From: Thermoplasmata archaeon
GTDB lineage: Archaea; Thermoplasmatota; Thermoplasmata; Lutacidiplasmatales; UBA184
Assembly: GCA_022749935.1 (NCBI GenBank)
Contig: JAKIWQ010000001.1
Span: forward strand, 44,318-108,317
Length of the DNA stretch: 64,000 bases
Direction of reading: 5' to 3'
Notes under the pieces: generated by a model
The model's database searches: none
What the model saw: only the letters and a program-made list of their open reading frames with translations
Told to the model about the DNA's origin: nothing
Shown: positions 29,307-38,949 of the stretch, in pieces
How the letters are laid out: every line of letters begins with the position of its first letter
How positions within the stretch are numbered: the stretch's first letter is position 1
Made by a program: the position numbers and the translations under genes

Positions 29307-30476
29307 CTAGCCCTTTGGCCCCAGCCAACCCATGCGGCCGAGGTAGTACTGGTCCACGAGGTGGACGACTTCCTCTTCGGTGCTGTACCTCCCCTGAGTG
29401 TAGGCGGAAGTCTTCGACCCGAGGTGGGCCATCTCGCAGATGTGCCAGTCCTGACGGTTCGTCGTCTCCCAGAATCCCATCGCGTCGTCGGCCGAATGGG
29501 CTTCGTCCCGGTCGACATAGACATCGAAGACGAGGCGAGTCCGGTCCGGGCTCACGGGGATGAACCAGTCCAGGGTCACGTAATCGGGTAGCAGGCTTAG
29601 GAAGTTGGAAGGGTACAGCACGTAGTAGTAGACACGACGGAGGTCCGTCGCGGAGAGCCCCGGGAAGGTGGCTCGCGCGGTCTTCCCGTCCGGGGACAAG
29701 GTCCGAACTCCGTCGACGAAGTCCATCCACCCCCCGAAGACCGGTCCCGTCCGAAGGTCCTCCTCGCCCGAACGGTAGGGCGTGAGCTTGACGAGTTGCG
29801 GGTGGACGCCGGGACAATGGTAGCACTCGTTGGCATTCTGAACGATCAGCTTCCAATTCGCCGCGATCTCGTACTCCACACGATGGGTGCGGCGCAACCG
29901 CTCCAGGGGGTAGGAGCGGGCGCGAGCCGGAAACCCTCCGAGGCTCCGCTCCAGCGGTTCCGGGCGGGGAGAAACATTGACGAACAGGAACCCTCTCCAC
30001 GTCGCGACGGCGACCGGGTGCAGACCGGAGTCCTTCCGGTCGAATTCTTCGACCCCCCCCATGTGGGGGGCCCCGCGAAGATGGCCGTCGAGGTCGTACG
30101 ACCAGGCATGATAGGGACACACAATCCCCCGCAGCCCGTCTCCGGCGGTCGCTTCGACGAGCCGTGTGCCTCGGTGGCGACAGACATTGTGATAGGCTTT
30201 CAACTCGCCGGAGGCGTTTCGGAGGACCACGACGCCCGATCCAGCGATCTCCACGGTCCGGAAGGAACCGGGGCGGGCGAGCTCGTCCTCCCGTCCGATA
30301 CACTGCCACGTGCGACGGAAGAGGCGGTCCCGCTCCTGCTCGAAGACCCCCGGGTCACTGAACAAGGGGCCGGGAAGGGTTCGCGCTCGGAGGAGGGGTC
30401 GACCGACGGCTCGCAAGGACGCAGCCGACACCGGGGGTCGGCCGGCGGTGATTCGGGTCGTCGCTCCGCCGGCCAT
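29307..30476 (-). CDS. Rieske [2Fe-2S] non-heme iron oxygenase alpha subunit (paralog B)
   Basis: Rieske CRHRGTRLVEATAGDGLRGIVCPYHAW; mononuclear iron NANECYHCPGVHPQL; C-terminal TNRQDWHIC. Confidence 0.95.
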   Translation of the reverse strand: MAGGATTRITAGRPPVSAASLRAVGRPLLRARTLPGPLFSDPGVFEQERDRLFRRTWQCIGREDELARPGSFRTVEIAGSGVVVLRNASGELKAYHNVCRHRGTRLVEATAGDGLRGIVCPYHAWSYDLDGHLRGAPHMGGVEEFDRKDSGLHPVAVATWRGFLFVNVSPRPEPLERSLGGFPARARSYPLERLRRTHRVEYEIAANWKLIVQNANECYHCPGVHPQLVKLTPYRSGEEDLRTGPVFGGWMDFVDGVRTLSPDGKTARATFPGLSATDLRRVYYYVLYPSNFLSLLPDYVTLDWFIPVSPDRTRLVFDVYVDRDEAHSADDAMGFWETTNRQDWHICEMAHLGSKTSAYTQGRYSTEEEVVHLVDQYYLGRMGWLGPKG

Positions 30477-30555
30477 TCTCCCTCCTTTCCAGAGGGAGAC
30501 CGATTTTTCTTTAAGCCTTCGCCGGCGGACGCCGGACCTCGTCGCCGACCGAGGG

Positions 30556-30563
30556 ATTTATCC
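30556..30563 (+). promoter_or_regulatory. TATA-like box for PYROXD2-like paralog B
   Basis: ATTTATCC about 31 nt upstream of ATG 30587. Confidence 0.4.
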
Positions 30564-30586
30564 GCTCCCCTCGGTCCCTCGGCGCG

Positions 30587-32191
30587 ATGACCGACTGGGA
30601 CCTCATCGTCATCGGCGGCGGTCATAATGGTCTCATCACCGCAGCCTACGTCGCCAAGGCCGGTGGTCGGGTGCTCGTCCTCGAACGGAGACCGATCGTC
30701 GGTGGGGCCTGCATTACCGAAGAACCGTGGCCGGGCTTCAGGATCAACACCTTCGCGTACGCGAGCGGGCTGCTCCGGCCCAAGATCGTGTCGGAGCTCG
30801 AGCTGGGCCGGTTCGGCTACGACCCGATCCTCTCCGACCCCCAGGGATTCTCACCCCTCCCCGACGGCCGCCATCTGACCTTCTGGCTCGACGAACTCCG
30901 AGAACAGAAGGAGATCGCGAAATTCTCGAAGGCCGACGCCGCCGCCTATCCTGAGTACGTCCGCTTCTGGGATCACGCGCTCGACCTGATCGAGCCGGCC
31001 ATGATGGCGCCGCCGATGCCGCTCTCGGAGTTCATCGGGACGCTTCCGGAGGGCGAAGCCGAACGGATGCTTCGGGACCTCTTCCTCCGGAGCGCGAAGG
31101 ACTTCCTGGATGATTGGTTCGAGAGTCCGGAGCTGAAAGGAGCCCTCGCCGCGTCCGCCGTCATCGGAACGTTCGCGGGACCGTATACGCCGGGGACGGC
31201 CTACATCCTCGGCCATCACAATATCGGCCGACTCGGAGAACATCGAAGGGTCTGGGGCCATTCCCGCGGGGGCATGGGCCAGATTACCCAATCGATGGCC
31301 CGGGCGGCGATTGAGTTCGGAGCCACCATCCGGACTTCGGTCGGAGTTCGTCAGGTCCTCGTCGAGAGGGGCCGGGCGGTCGGCGTCGAGACCGAGACGG
31401 GTGAAAGGCTCCGGGCCCGTGCCGTGGCGTCCTCGATCGACGCCCGGCAGACCCTTCTCGACCTCACTCCCCCCGACACGATCGATCGCGCCATCGCGGA
31501 TCGTCTCCGGAAGATCCGGGCTCAAGGGGCCTGTCTCAAGTTCAATGCGGCCCTGGAGGGAATCCCGAAGTTCACCGCCGCCCCGGACCCGGGCCACCTC
31601 GTCGGGGCGGTCGATATCGCTCCGTCGATGGAGTACATCGAACGGGCGTACGACGACGCCAAGTACGGGACCTTCTCCCGCGCGCCGATCATCGACGCCT
31701 ACTTTCAGACCCTGGTCGACCCGTCCATGGCGCCGCCCGGAAAGCACACGATGACGTGCTTCGTCCAATACTCGCCGACCTCCCTCCGGTCCGGACCTTG
31801 GTCGGAGGCCAAGGAGGCCGTCGCCGACACGGTCCTCACGACGCTCGAAGGGTACGCTCCGGGGATCCGGAAGCTCGTCTCCCACTGGCAGGTGATGACG
31901 CCCCAGGACATCGAGAACATCCTCGGAATGCCTGGCGGAAACATCGATCAGGGCGACATCACGCCGGACCAGATCTTTTCTCTGCGGCCGATCCCGGGCT
32001 GGGCCAATTATCGGACCCCGCTCGCGGGGCTGTACTTGTGCGGATCCGCGGCGCACCCGGGCGGAGGCGTCATCGGAGCCCCGGGGCACAACGCCGCGGG
32101 AGTCCTCCTCTCCGACCTTCATCTCGGTCTCGGCCGCAGCGGCGGAGCGGATCCGACCGCCTCCGAGGCCGACGCGCTCCCGGTGAACTAG
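30587..32191 (+). CDS. FAD-dependent oxidoreductase, phytoene desaturase/PYROXD2-like (paralog B)
   Basis: DLIVIGGGHNGLITAAYVAKAGGRVLVLERRPIVGGACITEE; collinear with the product of 21834-23435. Confidence 0.92.
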   Translation: MTDWDLIVIGGGHNGLITAAYVAKAGGRVLVLERRPIVGGACITEEPWPGFRINTFAYASGLLRPKIVSELELGRFGYDPILSDPQGFSPLPDGRHLTFWLDELREQKEIAKFSKADAAAYPEYVRFWDHALDLIEPAMMAPPMPLSEFIGTLPEGEAERMLRDLFLRSAKDFLDDWFESPELKGALAASAVIGTFAGPYTPGTAYILGHHNIGRLGEHRRVWGHSRGGMGQITQSMARAAIEFGATIRTSVGVRQVLVERGRAVGVETETGERLRARAVASSIDARQTLLDLTPPDTIDRAIADRLRKIRAQGACLKFNAALEGIPKFTAAPDPGHLVGAVDIAPSMEYIERAYDDAKYGTFSRAPIIDAYFQTLVDPSMAPPGKHTMTCFVQYSPTSLRSGPWSEAKEAVADTVLTTLEGYAPGIRKLVSHWQVMTPQDIENILGMPGGNIDQGDITPDQIFSLRPIPGWANYRTPLAGLYLCGSAAHPGGGVIGAPGHNAAGVLLSDLHLGLGRSGGADPTASEADALPVN

Positions 32192-32193
32192 CC

Positions 32194-32640
32194 ATGCCCG
32201 AGGCGTCCATCCAGTTCCGCGCCGGCGCCGGCGTCGAGCGTCTTCGTGCCCTCCTCGCTGACCCAACGTTCGTCGCATCGCAGATCCCGCAGGTCATCGC
32301 CGTCGAGCGCACCTCGGCCACCACCGCACGGTGGACGGTGGAGATCAAGCTCGGCCCGATGCACCGGACCAGCGTGTACGAGGGAGAGCTCGTAGAACAG
32401 TCCGTGTCGGGGGTTCGATTCCGGGCGAAAGGACCCGAGTCAACGATCGAGGGGTACCTCGCGTTCGCCCCCGAGTCTCCGGACGCCACCCTCGTGAGTC
32501 TTACCCTCACGTTGAAGGGCCAGGGACCCTTGCGTGCTATCGTCGACGCCTATTTGGCCAAGCGGGTGAAGGATGATGCGGCGCAGTTCGCCCGGGCACT
32601 TTCCGAGCATTTGACACCGCCCTCGACGGCCTCCCCATAG
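32194..32640 (+). CDS. SRPBCC/CoxG-like protein
   Basis: ASIQFRAGAGVERLRALLADPTFVASQIPQVIAVER ... YLAFAPESPDATLVSLTLTLKGQGPLRAIVDAYLAKRVKDDAAQFARALSEHL. Confidence 0.75.
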   Translation: MPEASIQFRAGAGVERLRALLADPTFVASQIPQVIAVERTSATTARWTVEIKLGPMHRTSVYEGELVEQSVSGVRFRAKGPESTIEGYLAFAPESPDATLVSLTLTLKGQGPLRAIVDAYLAKRVKDDAAQFARALSEHLTPPSTASP

Positions 32641-32746
32641 TGGCCCTTCGGCGGAGTTATTAGCCGGTCCCCGGTGGCCGGACGTCGTGTCCGTTCGTCC
32701 CGAGGTCGGGCCGCCCTCCGTCCGCCGACGGGAACGGTGAGGACGG

Positions 32747-33766
32747 TTGGGGCGGAGCTTCTCGGACCTCGCCTGGTTCATCGGGGCCCGCCTCCTCCAA
32801 CTCATCCCGGTCCTCTTCGGGGTCATCCTCCTCACGTTCCTCCTCTCCCACGTGGCCGTCAAGAATCCATGCGAGGCGTGGAACCCGCACGCCAAGCGGA
32901 ACGTGATCCTGGCCTGCCAGCACTTCTGGGGATTCAACCAGCCCCTCCCCGTTCAATTTGAGAAGTACCTGAGCCTCCTCCTGCAGGGGAACTGGGGGAC
33001 CGACCCCTCCGGCAGCCCCGTCCTCCCGGCCATCCTCGCGGGCGTCCCCGAGACGCTCGAGCTCGTCCTCGCCTCGTTGTTCCTCATGATCGTCATCGGG
33101 ATCACCCTAGGCGTGGTCGCCGCCCGGTATGCCGGGCGATGGCCCGACCACCTCGTCCGCATCTTCTACCTCAGCGGGTGGGCGGCCCCCACCTATCTCG
33201 CGGCCATCCTACTTTCGATCGTCGTGGCGCCGGCCATAGGGTTCCCCACGGAGAATGCGTTCACGTACAACCCTCCGCCGTTCCCGCAACCGACGCACAT
33301 GTCGGTCCTCGATGCGATGCTCGCCGGCAGCGGGTCCGGGACGCTCGACGCCCTGAAGCATCTCGCGCTCCCATCCATCGCGCTCGCGTTCCTCAACCTC
33401 GGGATCATCACGCGGATGACCCGGGGTTCCATGCTCGATATCCTTCCCCTGGATTTCATCAAGGGCGCCCGGATGAAGGGGTTGTCCGAGGAGCGGGTCC
33501 TCTTCCGGCACGCCCTGCGCAATTCCCTCATCACGACCACTACGGTGTTAGGGTTCACGGCCAGCGGGCTCCTCGCGGGTACGATCGTCGTCGAGGAGGT
33601 GTTCGCTTGGCCGGGGATCGGGCGCTACTCGTTCAACGCCATCCTCGGGTACAATTTCGCGGGCACGATCGGCGTGGTGGTGGTCTTCGCGATCGCGGTC
33701 GTGGTCGCGAACCTGCTCGCGGACATCGCCTACGGCTTCCTGGATCCCCGGGTGGAGTGGAGGTAG
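32747..33766 (+). CDS. Peptide-type ABC transporter permease (DppB-like)
   Basis: LLQLIPVLFGVILLTFLLSHVA ... DILPLDFIKGARMKGLSEERVLFRHALRNSLI. Confidence 0.93.
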   Translation: MGRSFSDLAWFIGARLLQLIPVLFGVILLTFLLSHVAVKNPCEAWNPHAKRNVILACQHFWGFNQPLPVQFEKYLSLLLQGNWGTDPSGSPVLPAILAGVPETLELVLASLFLMIVIGITLGVVAARYAGRWPDHLVRIFYLSGWAAPTYLAAILLSIVVAPAIGFPTENAFTYNPPPFPQPTHMSVLDAMLAGSGSGTLDALKHLALPSIALAFLNLGIITRMTRGSMLDILPLDFIKGARMKGLSEERVLFRHALRNSLITTTTVLGFTASGLLAGTIVVEEVFAWPGIGRYSFNAILGYNFAGTIGVVVVFAIAVVVANLLADIAYGFLDPRVEWR

Positions 33767-34789
33767 ATGGAGGGGCCGCCCCGCCCCAGCCCCCCCGGGA
33801 TCGGGGTCACGCTCCCGAAGGAGCCCGGTCTCGGAGAAACGCTCTCGGAAGCTCTGCAGACCCTGCGGGCCAATCTGCTCACCCTCGTCGGGTTCGTCCT
33901 GGTCGTACTGATCCTCGGGCTCGCGCTGCTGGTCTGGGCCGTTCCGGTCGTGACCGGGCTCTTCGGTCCCGCCCTGTCGATCCTTCCGTACGACCCCAAC
34001 GCGCTGAATCCGAACGCGAGCTATCTGCCGCCCGGGCCCCACCACTGGTTCGGGACCGATGAGGACGGCCGGGACCTGTTCGCCCGCGTCCTCACCGCCC
34101 TGCCGCTCGACATGGGCATCGCCGTGGTCATCGTCGGCGCGGCCGTGATGATCGGGGGTGGACTCGGACTGGTCTCCGGGTTCTGGGAGACGAGCCGCAC
34201 GGCCCGAGTCGTCTCGGCGACCATCCTGCGGGTCACCGACATCTTCCTCGCGTTCCCGACGCTCGTGCTCGCGCTCGCCATTGCGGCCCTTCTCGGCCGG
34301 GACCTCACCTCGACCCTCATCGCCTTGATCGCGACCTGGTGGCCTTACTACGTCCGGCTCGTCCGGGGCGAAGTCCTTACCATCAAGCACCAAGGGTACA
34401 TCCCGGCGGCCCGCGCCCTCGGGGTGCGGGAGCCCACGATCCTGTTCCGCCACGTGCTGAGGAACCTGCTCGAACCCCTGGTGGTCTACATGACGCTCGA
34501 CATCGGGACGGTCCTCGTGACGTTCTCGACCATCGCCTTCGTTGCGATTCCCCTCCCTCCGAATCAGCCGGAGTGGGGGAGCATGATCGCGAACTATCAG
34601 GGGTATCTGCCGCAATTCCTTTGGATGGTCCTCGCCCCCGGCGCGGCCATCTTCGTCTCGGTGCTCTCGTTTAGCCTGCTCGGGGACGGAATGCGGGACG
34701 TCCTCGACCCACGCACCCGACGGGCCTTCGCGCGCGTTCGGGCGAACCTCGCATCGCCCGAGCCCGTCCCCGGGAGTGCCGAGGCGTGA
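33767..34789 (+). CDS. Peptide-type ABC transporter permease (DppC-like)
   Basis: HHWFGTDEDGRDLFARVLTALPLDM ... YIPAARALGVREPTILFRHVLRNLLEPLVV. Confidence 0.93.
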   Translation: MEGPPRPSPPGIGVTLPKEPGLGETLSEALQTLRANLLTLVGFVLVVLILGLALLVWAVPVVTGLFGPALSILPYDPNALNPNASYLPPGPHHWFGTDEDGRDLFARVLTALPLDMGIAVVIVGAAVMIGGGLGLVSGFWETSRTARVVSATILRVTDIFLAFPTLVLALAIAALLGRDLTSTLIALIATWWPYYVRLVRGEVLTIKHQGYIPAARALGVREPTILFRHVLRNLLEPLVVYMTLDIGTVLVTFSTIAFVAIPLPPNQPEWGSMIANYQGYLPQFLWMVLAPGAAIFVSVLSFSLLGDGMRDVLDPRTRRAFARVRANLASPEPVPGSAEA

Positions 34790-36182
34790 GTCCCCTCGCG
34801 AGCCGCCGGTAGAGGGGACCGTGCCTTCGTACGATGCGCTGGTAGTGGGAGCCGGGTTCGCGGGCCTTTCGGCCGCGCTCGCGCTCGAGGAGGCCGGCCT
34901 CCGCACCCTCGTCCTCGAGGCCGGTCCCCGCCCGGGAGGTCGTGCGCGGACCGACTACACGCTCCGGCACGGAGGGCCGGCGGAGCTCGGCGCCCAGATG
35001 ATCCACGGCCGCGACGCCGTGACGCATCGATGGGCCCGGAAGTGGGGTCTCCACGTCCGTCGGTATCCGGTCCTGCCCCGGAGCCGGATGGTCGTCGACC
35101 GCCGCATCGGGCGGTACCCCTGGTTCGTCCTCCCGTTTCACCCGGTGATCGGATTCCGGTCGGCGATCGCCGCGCGATACACCATCCCTTCCCAGCTCGA
35201 AGCGTATGCGGGTCCGGACATGTCGCTCGAGGAGTACCTCACGACCCACCCGGCCCGCCCCGGGGCACGGCGCGTGGTCGAGCTCCTTCACGCCCACGTC
35301 TACGGAGCGGACCTTGACGCGGTCGGAGTGAAGGGGCCCGCCGAGGAGGAGAAGGCGTGTAGCGAAGACCTCGGCTACACCAACTTCCAAGTGACCGAAG
35401 GATACTCCGCCCTCGCCGATCGGGTGTCTGAATCCCTCGGGGAGCGGATTCGGTTCGGTCGAGCGGTCGTGGCGATCGACCGGACGAGCGACGGGGTCCG
35501 GGTCCGAGCTCAGACGGTCGAGTCGGGCCGAGAGGAGGAATACCGTGCCCCCGCGGTCGTGATCACCGTCCCGCTCGGGGTGTTGAAGTCGGCCTTCATC
35601 GCCTTCGACCCCCCGCTTCCCGAATCCAAGCGACGGGCGATCGGGCGGATCGCCTTCGCCGATGCGTTTGCGCTCCATCTCCGGGTCTCGGGGGGAACCT
35701 TGCGGAAGACGCTCGGCGATTTCGCGATGCTTTGGGGAGGGACCCCCTCGTCGTTCTACCGGCCGAGTGTCGGAATTCCGACACCGCCCGAAGTGGTCAC
35801 CGCCTTCACCGTGGGACGGGAGGCGCGACGCCGCGCGGCGCTCGACCTTCCCGAGATCATCGACGCGACCTGCCGCGAGTGGGAGGGGGTCGTGCCCTCG
35901 GGGATCTCCTGGGGGGACGTCGAGGACGCCCGCGTGCACCTCTGGACCCGGGACCCCTGGTTTCGAGGCGCCTACTCCTACCTTCCCCCCGGGGTCGGAT
36001 TGGCCGACCGTGCCGAGCTGGCCGCTCCCGTCGACCGGTGCCTGTTCTTCGCGGGGGAGGCCACCGACCTCCACGGGCAGTCCGCGACGGTCGCTGGTGC
36101 CATCGGTTCTGGCCAGCGGGTCGCCGGAGAAGTACGGTCCGCCTTGTCGACTCACCCGAGTCCGGGAGCCGGGAGCCGCTAA
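34776..36182 (+). CDS. Flavin-containing amine oxidase
   Basis: DALVVGAGFAGLSAALALEEAGLRTLVLEAGPRPGGRARTD; C-terminal LFFAGEATDLHGQSATVAGAIGSG. Confidence 0.9.
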   Translation: MPRRESPREPPVEGTVPSYDALVVGAGFAGLSAALALEEAGLRTLVLEAGPRPGGRARTDYTLRHGGPAELGAQMIHGRDAVTHRWARKWGLHVRRYPVLPRSRMVVDRRIGRYPWFVLPFHPVIGFRSAIAARYTIPSQLEAYAGPDMSLEEYLTTHPARPGARRVVELLHAHVYGADLDAVGVKGPAEEEKACSEDLGYTNFQVTEGYSALADRVSESLGERIRFGRAVVAIDRTSDGVRVRAQTVESGREEEYRAPAVVITVPLGVLKSAFIAFDPPLPESKRRAIGRIAFADAFALHLRVSGGTLRKTLGDFAMLWGGTPSSFYRPSVGIPTPPEVVTAFTVGREARRRAALDLPEIIDATCREWEGVVPSGISWGDVEDARVHLWTRDPWFRGAYSYLPPGVGLADRAELAAPVDRCLFFAGEATDLHGQSATVAGAIGSGQRVAGEVRSALSTHPSPGAGSR

Positions 36183-36217
36183 GTGGACGACGCGGCTCGG
36201 GACTCCCGCAAGGCCCC

Positions 36218-36538
36218 ATGGACGCGATCGGTGCGCTGGCGAACGTCGCCCGTCGGTCGACCGAACGGTACCACGAGTTCCTGCGAGTCCCAGCGATGTC
36301 CGTGGGCGTTTACGTGCTGCCGGCCGGCGCGACCGACGGTCAATCCCCCCACGGGGAGGACGAGATCTACTACGTGGTCCAGGGGAAGGCGCGCTTCCTC
36401 CATGGCGCCCTCGACCAGCCGGTGGCCCCCGGCGATGTCCTGTTCGTACCGGCCCACGACGAGCACCGGTTCCACTCGGTGGAGGAGGAACTCGTGGTGC
36501 TCGTCGTCTTCGCCCCCGCCGAGCAGGCGCCCGGATAG
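36218..36538 (+). CDS. Cupin domain protein
   Basis: QSPHGEDEIYYVVQGKARFLHGALDQPVAPGDVLFVPAHDEHRFHSVEEEL. Confidence 0.88.
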   Translation: MDAIGALANVARRSTERYHEFLRVPAMSVGVYVLPAGATDGQSPHGEDEIYYVVQGKARFLHGALDQPVAPGDVLFVPAHDEHRFHSVEEELVVLVVFAPAEQAPG

Positions 36539-36575
36539 CGGGGACGCACCGGGCGGCACCGAATCGGCGGCACGG

Positions 36576-36591
36576 GAGGGGCTGGCCCCTC
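36576..36591 (+). terminator. Short hairpin followed by an AT-rich tract between cupin and DppD genes
   Basis: GAGGGG-ctgg-CCCCTC followed by tatttgta; may be terminator and/or promoter. Confidence 0.3.
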
Positions 36592-36712
36592 TATTTGTAC
36601 AGGGCCCCGGTGCGACGGGCGTGCGGCCCCCCGGCGCGCCCGTGTCGGGAGATACGGCGGGTCGTGCCCTCGGGCTCCGGTCCGTTTCCCCCGACCCGGA
36701 GAGGGGCCGAGC

Positions 36713-37879
36713 ATGACCGAGCCCATCCTCGCGGTCGAACACCTCTCCGTCGACTATGTCGTCGGTTCGGGGACGTTCCACGCCCTGCGGGACGTCTCGT
36801 TCGAGATGCGTCCCGGTCGGGTGGTCGGGATCGTCGGAGAGACCGGATGCGGAAAGAGCACGCTCGCCCACGCGATCCCACGGCTACTTCCCGAGCCCCC
36901 GGCCCGAGTCCTCTCGGGACGGGTCGTGTTCCAGGGGACCGACCTCCTGGAGGTCCCTCGATGGCAGTTGCCGATGGTCCGGGGGACCGGGATCGGCATG
37001 ATCTTCCAAGAGCCGATCAACTCTCTCGATCCGGCCTACCGGGTCTTCTACCAGGTCGCCGAGGCGATCCGAGTCCGGCGGCGGCGCGACGCCGGGCTCG
37101 CGCCGCAATTCCACCCCGGCCCGCAACCGTTCGACTATTCCCGACCCGCCCGCAAGAGCACCGCGGAGGCGACGACCCATGCCTTCCTCCCGAGCGCCCC
37201 TACTTCGTTCGGCGGTGTCCCGATGGGAGGACCGGCGGGGCCGTTCACCGATGGGCGCACCCTCCGCGCCGAGGTCCTCGATTGCCTCCGTCTGGTGCGC
37301 ATCAATGACCCCGAGACGATCCTCAACCTCTACCCGCACGAACTCTCGGGAGGGATGCGGCAGCGCGTGATGATCGCGATCGCCCTGTCGGCCCGTCCGA
37401 CCCTCCTGATCGCCGATGAACCGACGAGCGCGTTGGACGTAACGATCCAGGCCCAGGTGCTGACCCTCATGAAGGAGCTGATGGACGAGGTGAAAACGTC
37501 GATCCTGTTCATCAGCCATGACCTCGGCGTGATCGCCGAGACCGCCGACGACGTCGGGGTGATGTACGCGGGTCACTTGGTCGAATTCGGCCCGGTCGCC
37601 GACGTGTTCGAACGACCGCGCCACCCGTACACGAAGGCGCTCCTTCGTTCGATCCCTACGGGCTATCAGGACGAAGGACCGCTTCCCTCGCTGGCCGGAT
37701 CGGTCCCGAACCTCTCTCGGCTGCCGGCGGGGTGCACGTTCGCTCCCCGGTGCGTCCTCGCTCGACCCGTCTGTCGACAAGACCCCGGGCCGCCCCTCGC
37801 CGCCGGGTCGGGCCCCGGGGCCGACGCGACCCATCGTTCCGCCTGTCACTTCGCGGAGGAGGTCGACTCTCTCCCGTGA
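36713..37879 (+). CDS. Peptide-type ABC transporter ATP-binding protein (DppD-like)
   Basis: [12 protein letters not shown] Walker [10 protein letters not shown] signature, [14 protein letters not shown] Walker B, C-terminal oligopeptide ATPase extension. Confidence 0.95.
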   Translation: MTEPILAVEHLSVDYVVGSGTFHALRDVSFEMRPGRVVGIVGETGCGKSTLAHAIPRLLPEPPARVLSGRVVFQGTDLLEVPRWQLPMVRGTGIGMIFQEPINSLDPAYRVFYQVAEAIRVRRRRDAGLAPQFHPGPQPFDYSRPARKSTAEATTHAFLPSAPTSFGGVPMGGPAGPFTDGRTLRAEVLDCLRLVRINDPETILNLYPHELSGGMRQRVMIAIALSARPTLLIADEPTSALDVTIQAQVLTLMKELMDEVKTSILFISHDLGVIAETADDVGVMYAGHLVEFGPVADVFERPRHPYTKALLRSIPTGYQDEGPLPSLAGSVPNLSRLPAGCTFAPRCVLARPVCRQDPGPPLAAGSGPGADATHRSACHFAEEVDSLP

Positions 37880-38940
37880 CAGCGTCGCCCCCCTTGTTGG
37901 AGGTTCGCGACCTCGTGAAGCACTTCCCGCTGAATCGCGGGTTCGCGGAGTACCTTCGCGGAGAACCGATCCGGGCCGTCCACGCCGTCGACGGCGTCTC
38001 CCTCACCGTGGGACGCGGTGAGACCCTCGGTCTCATCGGAGAATCCGGTTCGGGCAAGACGACCCTCGGCTGGGTGATCGCGAAATTGCACGAGCCGAGT
38101 TCGGGGCAGATCCTGTTCGACGGGATCGACGTGACGGTCGCCCAGGGGGCCCGGCTCAAGGCCTGGCGCCGTCGGGTCCAGATCGTCTTCCAGGATCCGG
38201 TGGGCTCGCTCGACCCCCGCCTTCGGGCGTGGCAGGTGGTGGGGGAAGCCCTCCAGGGGCAGCGAAGGATCTCCCGGGCCGAGATCCGCCGGCGGGTGTT
38301 CGAGATGCTCCCGACCGTCGGACTCCCTCCGGATTGCCTCGACCAGTACCCCCACGAATTTTCGGGCGGTGGGCGCCAGCGTCTCTCGCTCGCCCGCGCC
38401 CTGATCCTTCAACCGGAGCTGATCGTGCTGGACGAGCCGACCAGTGCGCTGGACGTGGCGGTCCAGGCCCAGATCCTGAACCGTCTCGTGAGCCTGCAGC
38501 GGGAGCGGGGGTACTCCTACATCCTCATCACGCACAACGTCGCCGCCGTCCGGTACGCCTCCCATCGGGTGGCGGTGATGTACCTCGGCGAGATCGTCGA
38601 GGTGGGCCCGGTCCGTGCGGTCCTCGAGAAACCGGTCCACCCCTACACGAAGGCGTTGATCGCCGCGTTGCCGGTCCCGGACGCGCGACGTCGCCGGACC
38701 CGGTACCGGATCAGTGGAGAGATCCCGACCCTCGTCCGGCCGCCGCCGGGGTGCCGGTTCGCGTCCCGTTGTCCCTTCGTCATCGATCGGTGCCGAGTGG
38801 AGTCGCCGAAGCTGCGGGAGATCCCCGCCCATCCGGGTCAGCGGGTCGCCTGTCACCGCGCGGAAGAGGTAGCGGACATCTCGCCGCTCACGATGGTGGT
38901 GCCGCCCCCGGTGTCGAGCGCGACCCCGGCCCCGGCGTAA
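37876..38940 (+). CDS. Peptide-type ABC transporter ATP-binding protein (DppF-like)
   Basis: [47 protein letters not shown] overlap with DppD stop. Confidence 0.95.
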   Translation: MTASPPLLEVRDLVKHFPLNRGFAEYLRGEPIRAVHAVDGVSLTVGRGETLGLIGESGSGKTTLGWVIAKLHEPSSGQILFDGIDVTVAQGARLKAWRRRVQIVFQDPVGSLDPRLRAWQVVGEALQGQRRISRAEIRRRVFEMLPTVGLPPDCLDQYPHEFSGGGRQRLSLARALILQPELIVLDEPTSALDVAVQAQILNRLVSLQRERGYSYILITHNVAAVRYASHRVAVMYLGEIVEVGPVRAVLEKPVHPYTKALIAALPVPDARRRRTRYRISGEIPTLVRPPPGCRFASRCPFVIDRCRVESPKLREIPAHPGQRVACHRAEEVADISPLTMVVPPPVSSATPAPA

Positions 38941-38949
38941 CCCGTGCCC

